From Bacillota bacterium (GTDB lineage Bacteria; Bacillota; Desulfitobacteriia; Desulfitobacteriales; JAJXUE01), in assembly GCA_021811155.1 (NCBI GenBank), contig JAJZPO010000020.1:1-39680 (forward strand): DNA of 39,680 nt, written 5' to 3'. Below the pieces are notes generated by a model. That model made no database searches and had not been told where the DNA came from. It saw only the letters and a list, made by a program, of their open reading frames with translations. A program made the position numbers and the translations under genes. Below are positions 17,977 through 26,497 of the stretch, one piece after another. Positions within the stretch are counted from its first letter, which is position 1. Every line of letters starts with the position of its first letter.

Positions 17977-18004
17977 GATCGAGGTACGAAGTCCGATGTC
18001 CGAA
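17977..18004. repeat. Heptanucleotide tandem repeat (GTCCGAA type)
   Basis: Four 7-base units, GATCGAG, GTACGAA, GTCCGAT and GTCCGAA, in the 5' leader of ylxM just upstream of its ribosome binding site. They match the units at 15469-15517. Confidence 0.7.
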
Positions 18005-18035
18005 CCTGTTGGGACTTTAAGCTTAGGTTTGAAGA

Positions 18036-18059
18036 CTGTAAAGGAAAAATGCTTTACAG
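18036..18059 (-). promoter_or_regulatory. Hairpin at the 5' end of the ylxM-ffh mRNA
   Basis: A perfect 8-bp stem CTGTAAAG/CTTTACAG with an 8-nt loop, at or immediately after the predicted transcription start. It may stabilise the mRNA 5' end. No T-tract follows, so it is not a terminator. Confidence 0.5.
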
Positions 18060-18063
18060 AATG

Positions 18064-18092
18064 ATTTTACTGAAAAAATGTATAAAAGTCAA
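18064..18092 (-). promoter_or_regulatory. Promoter of the ylxM-ffh operon
   Basis: On the minus strand, TTGACT (18092-18087), exactly 17 bases, then TAAAAT (18069-18064). Each box matches the sigma-A consensus at 5 of 6 positions; it is the best promoter in this part of the window. Confidence 0.8.
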
Positions 18093-18114
18093 GTTTAGCT
18101 GCCGCGGGTATATG

Positions 18115-18149
18115 CGAAAAAAGACGGAGGCGTACCGCATCACCGTCTT
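18115..18149 (-). terminator. Terminator-like hairpin facing ylxM
   Basis: Stem AAGACGG (18121-18127) with CCGTCTT (18143-18149) and a small inner GCG/CGC stem. On the minus strand it is followed by T6. No minus-strand gene ends here, so it may insulate the ylxM promoter from read-through. Confidence 0.55.
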
Positions 18150-18190
18150 CACCAATTCTTCAACAGAATATACTTATGCGTACCAAGAAC

Positions 18191-18199
18191 TGGTATACT
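18191..18199 (+). promoter_or_regulatory. Extended -10 promoter of the nucleotidyltransferase gene
   Basis: TGGTATACT, an extended -10 element (TGnTATAAT-like, one mismatch), with no clear -35 box. It points to the plus-strand gene and gives a leader of about 110 bases if the start at 18316 is used. Confidence 0.5.
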
Positions 18200-18315
18200 A
18201 TAGGCAAGGTGGTGTTGAGCCTATGTCCATTGTTCGCCAACAGATGCTTGGCCTAGTTAAGCGAAGGGTTAAACCCGGTACGGGATCTTTGCATCTTGAT
18301 TGGAGGAGACTGCAG

Positions 18316-18834
18316 ATGAGAAAACATTCATTACAGGAGTGGACCTTATTAGTCGATAAACTGCGTCCTCTTTATTACGCAGTTGCCGGCGGCTTAGCAG
18401 TAGGTGTGTATTCACCGGAAAGAGCCACTCAAGATTTGGACCTCGTAATCATCACCCGTTCCCTCGTGGAGAAGCGTTTGCTCGAATTAGGTTATACCAA
18501 AGTCGGCGAACTGAGTATTGGTGGTTCCACTTGGAGACTCCCTGACGGGCGGGAAATCGACGTGATAGATATCTCTGACAAAGCATGGGCAGAGGAAGCA
18601 TTACAGGAAGCCTCCAAAACGATTTTTCATGATTTCCCTATTTTACCCTTGCCTTATCTCATTCTGATGAAGCTGGAATCCTCCAGAATGCAAGACATCG
18701 CTGATATAGGCAGAATGCTCAAATATGCTGACCGCTCACAGCGACAGCGTATCCGCTCAATTGTGGCATCTTACCGACCTCAAGATCTCGAGGATTATGA
18801 GCAAATCCTGTTGCTCGGAGATTTGGAATCGTAA
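18316..18834 (+). CDS. Nucleotidyltransferase-fold protein (minimal/AbiEii-like)
   Basis: A 172-aa protein with the nucleotidyltransferase superfamily core. It has VAGGLAVGVY (the GG motif), then TQDLDLV with the paired Asp residues, and a third Asp in REIDVIDIS. The C-terminal helix pattern ILMKLESSRMQDIADIGRML resembles AbiEii/DUF6036-type proteins. The start at 18316 follows GGAGGAG with ideal spacing; an in-frame ATG at 18223 behind AAGGTGG would add 31 residues of no family character. The gene stands alone, opposite to its neighbours, with its own promoter and terminator. The substrate is unknown. No obvious antitoxin partner is adjacent. Confidence 0.8.
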   Translation: MRKHSLQEWTLLVDKLRPLYYAVAGGLAVGVYSPERATQDLDLVIITRSLVEKRLLELGYTKVGELSIGGSTWRLPDGREIDVIDISDKAWAEEALQEASKTIFHDFPILPLPYLILMKLESSRMQDIADIGRMLKYADRSQRQRIRSIVASYRPQDLEDYEQILLLGDLES

Positions 18835-18865
18835 AAAACCGTCTCGCCTCGCGAGACGGTTTTTC
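18833..18865. terminator. Bidirectional terminator between the nucleotidyltransferase gene and nagB
   Basis: A 14-bp perfect stem (18834-18847 with 18851-18864) and a 3-nt loop, with A-tract and T-tract at opposite ends. It can stop plus-strand transcription of the nucleotidyltransferase gene and minus-strand transcription past nagB. Confidence 0.92.
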
Positions 18866-18932
18866 TAACCAGAGGCAATAGGTTCACGTACTGTTATGGA
18901 CTTCCATCTTCATTCCCGGTATTATGGCCGGG

Positions 18933-19661
18933 TCAGATTCCCTGCTCCTCGAGCAAAATATCGGCGAGGACCGTTAGGTCTGCATGCAGTTGCAGAATAC
19001 TTGCCGGAACTTCCGTAGTGACAGGGCCAAAGAGGGTTTTGGTCAAGATCTCCTTTTTGTTTTCGCCGCTGACCAGAAGCAGAATCTTTCGTGCCTGCAT
19101 GATGCTGCCGATCCCCATGGTGATAGCCTGGCTTGGGACAGAGGCAATGTCCGGGAAAAAATGGGCGTTCGCCTTAATGGTCTCTGGAGTTAGGTCCACC
19201 ACATGGGTGCGGATTTCCAGATTATGCGATGGCTCATTGAACCCGATGTGGCCGTTTAAGCCCAGGCCAAGAACCTGAACATCGATGCCTCCCGCTTGCT
19301 CCAAGGCTGCATCATATCTACTGCATTCCGCCTCCATGTCAGCCGCATCGCCGCGTTGAATATGGGCTGAACCGGCAGGCAGATCGACTTTACCCCAAAA
19401 ATGTTCCCGCATAAAGGACGCATAGCTTTGGGGGTGCCCGGGGGCAAGTCCCACGTACTCATCGAGATTGAATGTTTGCGCCTTGGTAAAGCTCACAAGT
19501 CCTTCTTGGGTCAGACGAGCCAGGTGGTGATACATGCCGATTGGAGTGCTTCCGGTTGGCAGGCCCAACACCAATTCCGGCTGCAGCAGGATTTCGCGGG
19601 CAACCCAGCGGGCAGCCATCTGTCCAAGCTGTTGGGGATCCGTTGCGAAAAGGTACTCCAT
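18933..19661 (-). CDS. nagB: Glucosamine-6-phosphate deaminase
   Basis: Converts glucosamine 6-phosphate to fructose 6-phosphate and ammonia in the cytoplasm. Seen motifs are LGLPTGSTPIGMYHHL (phosphate loop), TFNLDEYVGLAPGHPQSY with the catalytic Asp, and LGLGLNGHIGFNEP with the catalytic His region. Length 242 aa is usual for Firmicutes NagB. ATG is preceded by AAAGGAG. No nagA lies next to it, and it follows the aldehyde dehydrogenase in the same direction with a 117-base gap, so it may be a separate unit. Confidence 0.93.
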   Translation of the reverse strand: MEYLFATDPQQLGQMAARWVAREILLQPELVLGLPTGSTPIGMYHHLARLTQEGLVSFTKAQTFNLDEYVGLAPGHPQSYASFMREHFWGKVDLPAGSAHIQRGDAADMEAECSRYDAALEQAGGIDVQVLGLGLNGHIGFNEPSHNLEIRTHVVDLTPETIKANAHFFPDIASVPSQAITMGIGSIMQARKILLLVSGENKKEILTKTLFGPVTTEVPASILQLHADLTVLADILLEEQGI

Positions 19662-19778
19662 GCTTTAATCTCCTTTCTATGGTTAAGAGGCTGCGGCTAG
19701 ACTTGACGTTTTTGCACGGCCTCCGTTCAGCAATTATTTCAACACTCTCCTAGAATTCCCTTTCAGTGAGGTTTTTCT

Positions 19779-21296
19779 TTAACTGTAGAGAAAATTCGCC
19801 AAACGTTTTAGCCATTTCAGCCGCTTCTCAGAATACGGATACCACTGCAGCTCGGTCTTAACAGGATAGTACCCCTCATTAAGATGGCGAACATGGCAGA
19901 ATTCGCGCAAGCCCAAAGCCGCGTGGGTGCGGCCAATCCCGCTCTCCTTAAACCCGCCCCACGGAGTTGCAGCCAGACCATAGGTGTAGATGACATCATT
20001 GATCCACACCGTGCCCGCTTCCAGGCGCCGGGCTGCAGTCCGGGCCTTGGAGCGGTCCCGCGACCAAACGCTGGCCGAAAGAGCGTAGCGGCTGGAATTG
20101 GCCAGTTTCACAGCTTCTTCTACGGAATCGACCAGCGTGATGGGCAGAACCGGCCCGAAGGTCTCTTCCTGCATGAGCTTCGCTTCAGGCGGCACATCCC
20201 TCAGAACGGTCGGCTGATAAAAATATCCCGGCAGGTCGCGGCGGGGAGCGCCGCCACAGAGGAGTTCCCCCCCAAGCCTGGATGCCTCCAGGACCTGTTC
20301 ATGCACTTTCTCCAGTTGGGCCTCACCGATCATGGCGCCCACATCCACCTGCCTGACTGCCAGTTCCCCTGTGGCTAGGCGTTCTACGGGAATCCCCTGG
20401 CGCAATGCGCGTGTCTTGGCCACTACCAGTTCGATGAACTCAGAGGCTGCCGCGCGTTCCACATAACAGCGTTCAACCGAAGCACAGACTTGCCCGGCAT
20501 TGGTGAATGCGCCCCAGACCGCGCCGTTGGCCGCCCTGTCCAGATCGGCGTCCTTAAACACCAGCATCGGGTCTTTCCCCCCCAATTCCAAAGTCACAGG
20601 CTTTAGGGTCCGGGCGGCCTCGGCCATGACGCGTTTGCCGGTGGCTACACTGCCAGTGAACAGTACCTTGTCGATATCTGCTGCTACCAGGGCTGCTCCG
20701 GTAGCTCCATCTCCCTGCAGCACCTGCAGGAGATCCGGGTCCAGTCCCGCCCGGCGGAAAACTTCAGCCAGACGCTCCCCAGTGAGAGGAGTGAGCTCTG
20801 AGGGCTTGAGCAGTACAGCGTTTCCAGCTACCAGGGCAGAGACAACGCTTGTAAACGGTATGCCAAAGGGGAAATTCCAGGGGGAAATAATCCCAACCAC
20901 CCCGAGGGGAAGGTATTCAAGCACGCTCCGCTTATGGACAAACCAGCCGAGGCCGATCCGCTCCGGTCCCAGAACCCGGGCAGCGTGATGTTCCAGAAAC
21001 TTGAGCATATCCAGACTGGGAAGCAGTTCCACCGTAAAGGCTTCCACAAAGGGTTTTCCCGCTTCCAGGCTGACGAGCCGGGCAACGTCATCCCTTTCAG
21101 CCTGCAGCGCCCGGCGGAGCTCAGGCAGGATCCGGAGCCGTTTCTCCAGCGGTACGCTCCCCCAGCGCCGCTGCGCTTCCCGGGCCCGGCTGACATAGTC
21201 GGGGACCTCTTCCGGCGCAGTGGTGCGTACTGATCCGATTAACTTCAAGGTAGCGGGCGAATTGCTTTTCAGCTCCATTGCTTTCACTTCCATCAA
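19779..21296 (-). CDS. Aldehyde dehydrogenase (NAD(P)-dependent, non-acylating type)
   Basis: A 505-aa member of the classical ALDH superfamily, oxidising an aldehyde to a carboxylate. Visible are SPWNFPFG with the oxyanion Asn141, FTGSVATGKRVM (cofactor binding), LELGGKDP with general base Glu237, and NAGQVCASVERCY with nucleophile Cys271. It resembles the succinate-semialdehyde/broad-range branch rather than the CoA-acylating type. It lies downstream of the glycyl-radical activase gene in the same direction (35-base gap), so its aldehyde may come from that pathway; this is inference. Confidence 0.92.
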   Translation of the reverse strand: MMEVKAMELKSNSPATLKLIGSVRTTAPEEVPDYVSRAREAQRRWGSVPLEKRLRILPELRRALQAERDDVARLVSLEAGKPFVEAFTVELLPSLDMLKFLEHHAARVLGPERIGLGWFVHKRSVLEYLPLGVVGIISPWNFPFGIPFTSVVSALVAGNAVLLKPSELTPLTGERLAEVFRRAGLDPDLLQVLQGDGATGAALVAADIDKVLFTGSVATGKRVMAEAARTLKPVTLELGGKDPMLVFKDADLDRAANGAVWGAFTNAGQVCASVERCYVERAAASEFIELVVAKTRALRQGIPVERLATGELAVRQVDVGAMIGEAQLEKVHEQVLEASRLGGELLCGGAPRRDLPGYFYQPTVLRDVPPEAKLMQEETFGPVLPITLVDSVEEAVKLANSSRYALSASVWSRDRSKARTAARRLEAGTVWINDVIYTYGLAATPWGGFKESGIGRTHAALGLREFCHVRHLNEGYYPVKTELQWYPYSEKRLKWLKRLANFLYS

Positions 21297-21331
21297 TCAA
21301 TTATGCCTATGGGTGGTTTCCTATTCCTGGG

Positions 21332-22225
21332 TCAACAGAGTTCAAGTCCGGCAAAATAGAGGCTGCACTGCCTGATTTCTTCAGGGGCCATCCATTCCCG
21401 CTGACGGTATGGAGTATTACGGCCCAGGTTGTCCGCTTTTGTCACCCACATGGGGTTATAAGGCAGCAAAGCTACTTCTCCCACTCCCGTCTCCCGTAGA
21501 AAAGCCGCAATCGCGCCCAAGTTTTCCGGGGTGGCCGTAAGGCCGGGAATCAGCGGCACCCGGGGAAGCACAGACACCCGGGCGGCCTCCACCAGGGCCC
21601 GGAAATTGTTAAGAATTATCTGGTTGTCTTTCCCGGTGTGGCGCCGGTGCAGCTCCGGGTCGAGGAACTTGATGTCAAAATAGATCAGGTCAAGATAGGG
21701 GAGAATCTTTTGGTCGAAGACCGGCTGGTGGTAATAGCCGCAGGTCTCCAGGGTGACGTGGATCCCCTGCGCTTTCAGGGCCGTAAGTAACGATTTCAGG
21801 TACTCGGGATGGAGAGTTGCTTCCCCGCCGGATAAAGTCACACCCCCGCCCGAGTTGCGGTAAAAAGATGCGTCTCGCAGCACTGCCTGCACCAGTTCTT
21901 CGACCGGATAATACTTGCCTATAGGCCGCAGGCCCTGGCCCGGGCAGTTTTCAACGCATGCCCCGCAAGCCTGGCAGCGCTCCCGGTCGATAGGCGAAGG
22001 GTGCCGCTGCAGATCCACTGCCCCCTTGGGGCAGACCTCTTGGCAGGCGCCGCAGGCCAGGCAGTCGCCGGGAGAAAACATGATTTCCGGGAGCGGGCTG
22101 ATGGCCTCGGGATTCTGACACCACACACAGGCAAGCGGACAGCCCTTGAAAAACACCACACTCCGGATCCCTGGCCCGTCGTCCAGTGCATTCCGCTTGA
22201 TGTCAACAATTAACGGTTGGCACAC
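21332..22225 (-). CDS. Glycyl-radical enzyme activating enzyme (radical SAM)
   Basis: Uses S-adenosylmethionine and an iron-sulphur cluster to put a radical on the C-terminal glycine of the partner enzyme encoded upstream. The radical SAM motif is CPLACVWC (CxxxCxxC). An inserted ferredoxin-like domain carries CLACGACQEVCP and CQACGACVENCP. GGVTLSGGEAT is the SAM-binding GGE-type motif. The frame opens at 22315, but the GTG at 22225 follows AGAGGAGC and begins near the conserved VDIKRNALDDGPGIRS, giving 297 aa. 5'-Deoxyadenosine is its by-product. Confidence 0.93.
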   Translation of the reverse strand: MCQPLIVDIKRNALDDGPGIRSVVFFKGCPLACVWCQNPEAISPLPEIMFSPGDCLACGACQEVCPKGAVDLQRHPSPIDRERCQACGACVENCPGQGLRPIGKYYPVEELVQAVLRDASFYRNSGGGVTLSGGEATLHPEYLKSLLTALKAQGIHVTLETCGYYHQPVFDQKILPYLDLIYFDIKFLDPELHRRHTGKDNQIILNNFRALVEAARVSVLPRVPLIPGLTATPENLGAIAAFLRETGVGEVALLPYNPMWVTKADNLGRNTPYRQREWMAPEEIRQCSLYFAGLELC

Positions 22226-22322
22226 AGTAACTGCCGCTCCTCTCAATATACCGCCCGAAGGTCGCCGCTCAAAAACACGTATAGCACGAAGCCGGTGCTG
22301 CCGGCACCGGCTCAACGGCCTC

Positions 22323-25315
22323 CTAGACGAGGTTGTACTCGGTCCGCCGGATGATCTCCCTCTGCATGTCCTCGTTCAGTTCCACAAAGTAAGCATTATA
22401 ACCTGAGATGCGGACCAGGAGCCAGCGGTAGTTTTCCGGGTGGGCCATGGCGTCTTTGAGCATCTCCGTGGTCACGATATTGAACTGTATCTGCATGCCG
22501 CCCAGCTCGAAATAGGTCTTGGTATAAGCCGTTACCCGCTCCACAAATTCGCTGTGCGTATCCCGGGGCCCCGGAGTCACTTTAACGTTAAAAGCGATGT
22601 TGTTGGGCATTTTCAGCGGATTGAGGCCTGCGATGGTGTGAATATTGGCCAAAAGCTCATCGCCAACCCCGGGGGAAGGTGTAATCCCCGGCGTGAATGG
22701 CTGCCCTTTTTTCCTGCCGCTGGGTATGGCCCCGGACAAGGTGCCAAAAGCTACATGGTTGGACATGCTCCAAAATCCGCTGGTGTACTTGCCGCCGCGG
22801 TAATTGTCGTGGCGCTGGTACTCTGCATAGATAAAGTCAATCAGTTCCTGGGCCAGTTTCCCGGGCTCCTCAGCCTCGCTGCCGAACTTGGGCACCTTGG
22901 TCAGAATCCGGGCGTGGAGAATTTCATAACCCTGAAAATCCCTGGCCAGGGCCTGCAAAAGGGTCTGCCATGCTACTGTTTTTTCCTCGTAAACCAGCTG
23001 TTTGATCGCTATCAGGCTGTCGATGACATCGGTAATGGACACCAGGGCAGCTCCCGAAGTGTTGTAACGCGCTCCTCCTGCGATGACGTCCCGGCCCCGC
23101 TCCATAGGGCCCTCAAAAAAGGATGACAGCAGTGGCGTAGGATGAAGGTACTGGTGCGAAGTTCCCAGCAGGTTGTTGTACTCGACAGCCTGGTCGATGA
23201 GCCAGCTCAGCTGCTGTTTATAGGCTGCTTTAAAATCGTCAAAGGTCGGAAAGCTCTCCGGGTCTGCCGGGTCGCCGGTCCTGGGACCGATCTGCTCCCC
23301 CATTAGAGGGTGGACACCATTATAGAGGGCCATCTCCAGCGGGGCTACCGTGTTGAGGAGCATGCTGTTGGTGTGGCCAAAATGCCGTCCGGCGCTCGTG
23401 GGTTCCACACAACCCGTGGCGGCCCAGTCCCGGGCGTCTGCCAGGCTGAACCCCTGGTTTACCAGGGCCGGAATCACCGCTGCGTCGTTGTGCAAAGACG
23501 GGGTCGCTGCGGTTACGGTATTCACTTCAATCAGCCGTTTCAGGTACTCAGCGGAGGTTACCCCGGGGTAATAGCGGGCATTTACATTGGGGTCCCGCAG
23601 GGCCAACATCTCTGTGACCTTGAGAAAGACATAGGTCATGTCGCAGACCACGCTTTCCCCCTGCCGTCCACTCCGCCCAGGGTGAGCGCCTGGTCGGAAG
23701 AACTGCCGCCAAAGAGCCGGTTGCCGATATCGGGAGATGCCGGCAGGTGGTCGGCGCATTTCAGAAAAAAGCTGCCCACCAGTTCTATAGATTGCCGGAT
23801 AACCTCTTCCTTTTCCGCTTCGCTGTTGGCTTTGGCCATATCTTGCAGAAAATAAGGCTGCAGCCACTGGTCCAGACGCCCCAAAGACAGCCCGGCGTTC
23901 ATGTTTTCCATGTGCAGCGCCACCCAGGAGAGCCAGATTGAATTTACGGCTTCCCGCAAGGTACGGGCCGGATAAGCAGGCACCCGGGCCAACGCAGCCG
24001 CCATTTCCTCCAGTTCCCGCTTGCGCCGGGCCTCTCCCGGATTGGCGTCAGACAAGGCCGCGGCCATCTGGCCAGCCTTTTCCTTCAGGTTCGCGGCGTA
24101 GGCCAAGACACCCTGCTGAGCGATCTGCATGGCCCGGTAGAAGTTGCGCTTCTCTTCCGTTTTAGCCTGTTTTTCCTTTTCCCCGGCCTCCGAGATGATA
24201 TCCCGCAGGCCGCGGCTGAGGATCATGGGGAAATTGGGGATGGTGTGGGATACGGCATGGGGTTTCCAGGAGAAGTAGAGCACCCAGCGGTCGTCCAGCT
24301 GCTGGCAGCGGGGATTGCCGTACTTCTTGCGGGTATACTCCATCACGTTGCGCCCGGTCCAGAAGGGAAACACTTCATAGTTTAGTATGTCAATATCCTC
24401 TGCCGCAATGCGGTAAGGGTTTAACGGGCGCTCGTCGATGTTCAGCAGCTCCGGCCAGAGCAGTCCGGCGCCAAATTCCGGAAAGAGCAGCACGCCGACT
24501 TCCTTGCTGGTGCTGGTGCCTGCAAGGAGGTCCGAGTCCCGGATCACCGGCTGGCGGTGGGAAAGGATGTAATGCAAAGCCTCAGCCTGGCGGATTTCCG
24601 GATCCCGCTCCCGGCCGTCCGCATCACGCTCAAAGCCATGTTTGAGGAAGTATTCTGTGAGGAGTCGCGGCCTTTCCGTGCAGATTTCCCCTGGGTTGAC
24701 ATAAAGTCTCTCCCGCACTGACTTCAGGCGGGGGAAATCTTCCAGGCTGTACCGGCTCAAAAAGGGTTCGGTCAAAACCTGCACCTGGTCATGAGGCCGG
24801 GACTCCAGGCTGGCCCGGTGGGAAAGGGGATGGGCTGAGCGGGCTTCCGGGTTGTACCTGATAGTTAGATTGGGGTTAGTTTTATTTTGGGCCAGTAGCT
24901 TGCGTTTTTTCTTACCTGCCGACATCTCTTTGGAGAAATGGCCGAACTTGGCCAGGTACATCACATTTCCCTCGATGGACAGCTCATTCTCCAGCATCAT
25001 GATCAGCGGATCGCCTGGCCGGGTCGGAGAAAAAAGTTTACGCATCCCCTGGGGACTTTTAAAGGTAAAAGTCAGGTCCGGATTCGCCAGCATACCCCGG
25101 CCAACCTGCATTTTGCCGCCGGCAAAGATAACATGGATTTGGATCGAATCATCCCTGGTACGGAAGATAAACCTGGCGTTAAACACATATTTATAATGAC
25201 CGGGCTTTTCATCGGCAAGGTTGCGCCGGAATTCCGGGCTAAGGCGAAAATAAAGGGACATGGCTCGCAGGATCGCACTCACATATGCGGTTGTAGCCAA
25301 TTTGCCGGTTTTCAT
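22323..25315 (-). CDS. Glycyl radical enzyme with N-terminal SCP2-like domain (frameshifted)
   Basis: Reads as one 997-aa protein if one G is restored at 23657-23661. Without it, the first frame ends shortly after TLGGVDGRG (559 codons), and the rest continues in the next frame from GESVVCDMTY. The C-terminal part has the active-site ATGCVEPTSAG with Cys636 and the radical-site LVRISGYNAYF with Gly972, as in dehydratase/lyase-type radical enzymes rather than pyruvate formate-lyase (no Cys-Cys). Residues about 42-135 look like an SCP2 lipid-binding domain (GKMQVGRGMLANPDLTFTF...SIEGNVMYLAKFG), an unusual fusion. It starts at ATG behind AAGGGGGAG. The substrate is unknown. The break may be a sequencing error or a real mutation. 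Confidence 0.85.
23657..23661 (-). other. Frameshift site (G5 run) in the glycyl radical enzyme gene
   Basis: On the coding strand the sequence AGG GGG AAA GCG must become AGG GGG GAA AGC to keep the conserved reading GGVDGRGESVVCDMTY. So one base is missing from the G-run, or a -1 slip would be needed. Confidence 0.85.
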
Positions 25316-25351
25316 CCCAAACTCCCCCTTTGCACATTAAGAACCAAGGCT

Positions 25352-26497
25352 CTATGAAGAGAATTCCGTGGAGGAAAACTTTACCTGGTGATACACATCA
25401 GGCAGGTATTTTTTGTACAGTTCCGGGTTTTGATCGCTGAAATAAGTGTCTGCATAGGAGTCCAGCCTGGTCAGGTCTATACTGGCGCAGACCAGTTCGT
25501 TCCGATCAAAACTTGCTGTCTCGGCAATCACCCCGTCCCTGGCCGGGGTAAGACCCAAAGGGGCAAATATCCCGGCTTTCCCGCTGAACCTGATGCCGTA
25601 CAGCTCGCCCACCAGGGAGGACTTGAGGCCGAATACGCCGCTTTCCTGCACCCGCGGCCAGATGCCGCGCAGCGCCAGATAATAATTGTATTCTTCCATA
25701 TTCGCAATCGGGATGATGACTATCTGTGCACCCTGCTGTTTGAGGATCTTGAAGGTTTCAAAATAGGTGGCATCCATGCACACCGGAAAGGCGATCTTGC
25801 CCAGCTTTGTAGCAAAAACCTGCAGCCTTTCACCGGCAGACAGGCCCAGATCCATTTCCATTTCCACCAGGTGGGTTTTGTCCTGGGTACCAACAATCTC
25901 GCCATCTGGTCCGAACAGGTAAGCCCTGTTCACCAATTTGCCCTTATCTTCGATAATCACGCTCCCGGCCATGATATAAACGCCAAAGCTTCTTGCCAGT
26001 TCGCTGAAGGTGGTTTCAAACACACTCGTGATAAAAGGCGTCAGAAAGGAGAACACATAAGCAAGGTTGATGCCGGTCTTCTTTTTCTCGCTTTCGCCGA
26101 GATCCATTCCCGCAGGTGTTTCAGCCCTACTCCGGCTTTCAGGCGGTTTGTCGGCGCTTTTTCTATTGAGTATCTGCGCAACCCTTAAAATAGGCTTAAT
26201 CAGAGGCAGCATGCCCAGAACCAGGGTCCCGTTTTCTTCCGGGAAGGAGATCAACTGCGCGCCTTTGTCCACAGCCTTCCGGGTAAAACCGTACATCGTG
26301 TCCACATATTGCTTGTAGTTCTCCATAATGGCCGCTTTTTCCTGGACCACTGCCACCACAATATTCCTTTTGTCTATCTCACTTAGATTCCGGCTCCGCG
26401 CAATGTTCTTACTGCGTACGTAGTCCCTGATCTTTTCCCTTTTGCCTTTTCGGTAAAGATATTTTTGCAGGAGCCTAAGCAGAAACTCGCTCTTCAT
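25352..26497 (-). CDS. Carbon-nitrogen hydrolase (nitrilase superfamily), intact triad
   Basis: A nitrilase-fold protein of 381 aa, hydrolysing an amide or nitrile of unknown identity. The catalytic triad is visible: Glu87 in SFPEENG, Lys207 in TQDKTHL, and Cys240 in FPVCMDATYFE. It is longer than most because of a basic N-terminal extension (residues 1-43) and an insertion with hydrophobic stretches at about 91-165. Its start overlaps the end of a second nitrilase-like gene by 4 bases, suggesting translational coupling and perhaps a complex. The radical enzyme gene follows 36 bases downstream. Confidence 0.88.
   Translation of the reverse strand: MKSEFLLRLLQKYLYRKGKREKIRDYVRSKNIARSRNLSEIDKRNIVVAVVQEKAAIMENYKQYVDTMYGFTRKAVDKGAQLISFPEENGTLVLGMLPLIKPILRVAQILNRKSADKPPESRSRAETPAGMDLGESEKKKTGINLAYVFSFLTPFITSVFETTFSELARSFGVYIMAGSVIIEDKGKLVNRAYLFGPDGEIVGTQDKTHLVEMEMDLGLSAGERLQVFATKLGKIAFPVCMDATYFETFKILKQQGAQIVIIPIANMEEYNYYLALRGIWPRVQESGVFGLKSSLVGELYGIRFSGKAGIFAPLGLTPARDGVIAETASFDRNELVCASIDLTRLDSYADTYFSDQNPELYKKYLPDVYHQVKFSSTEFSS

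Noticed and set aside
23636-23680. Programmed -1 ribosomal frameshifting in the radical enzyme gene
   Set aside because: A -1 slip would give the right product, but the site G GGG AAA does not match the X XXY YYZ rule, and no downstream stimulator was recognised. A base loss or sequencing error is simpler.
22323-25315. Radical enzyme as pyruvate formate-lyase
   Set aside because: The active site has a single Cys followed by Val-Glu-Pro rather than the Cys-Cys pair of pyruvate formate-lyase.
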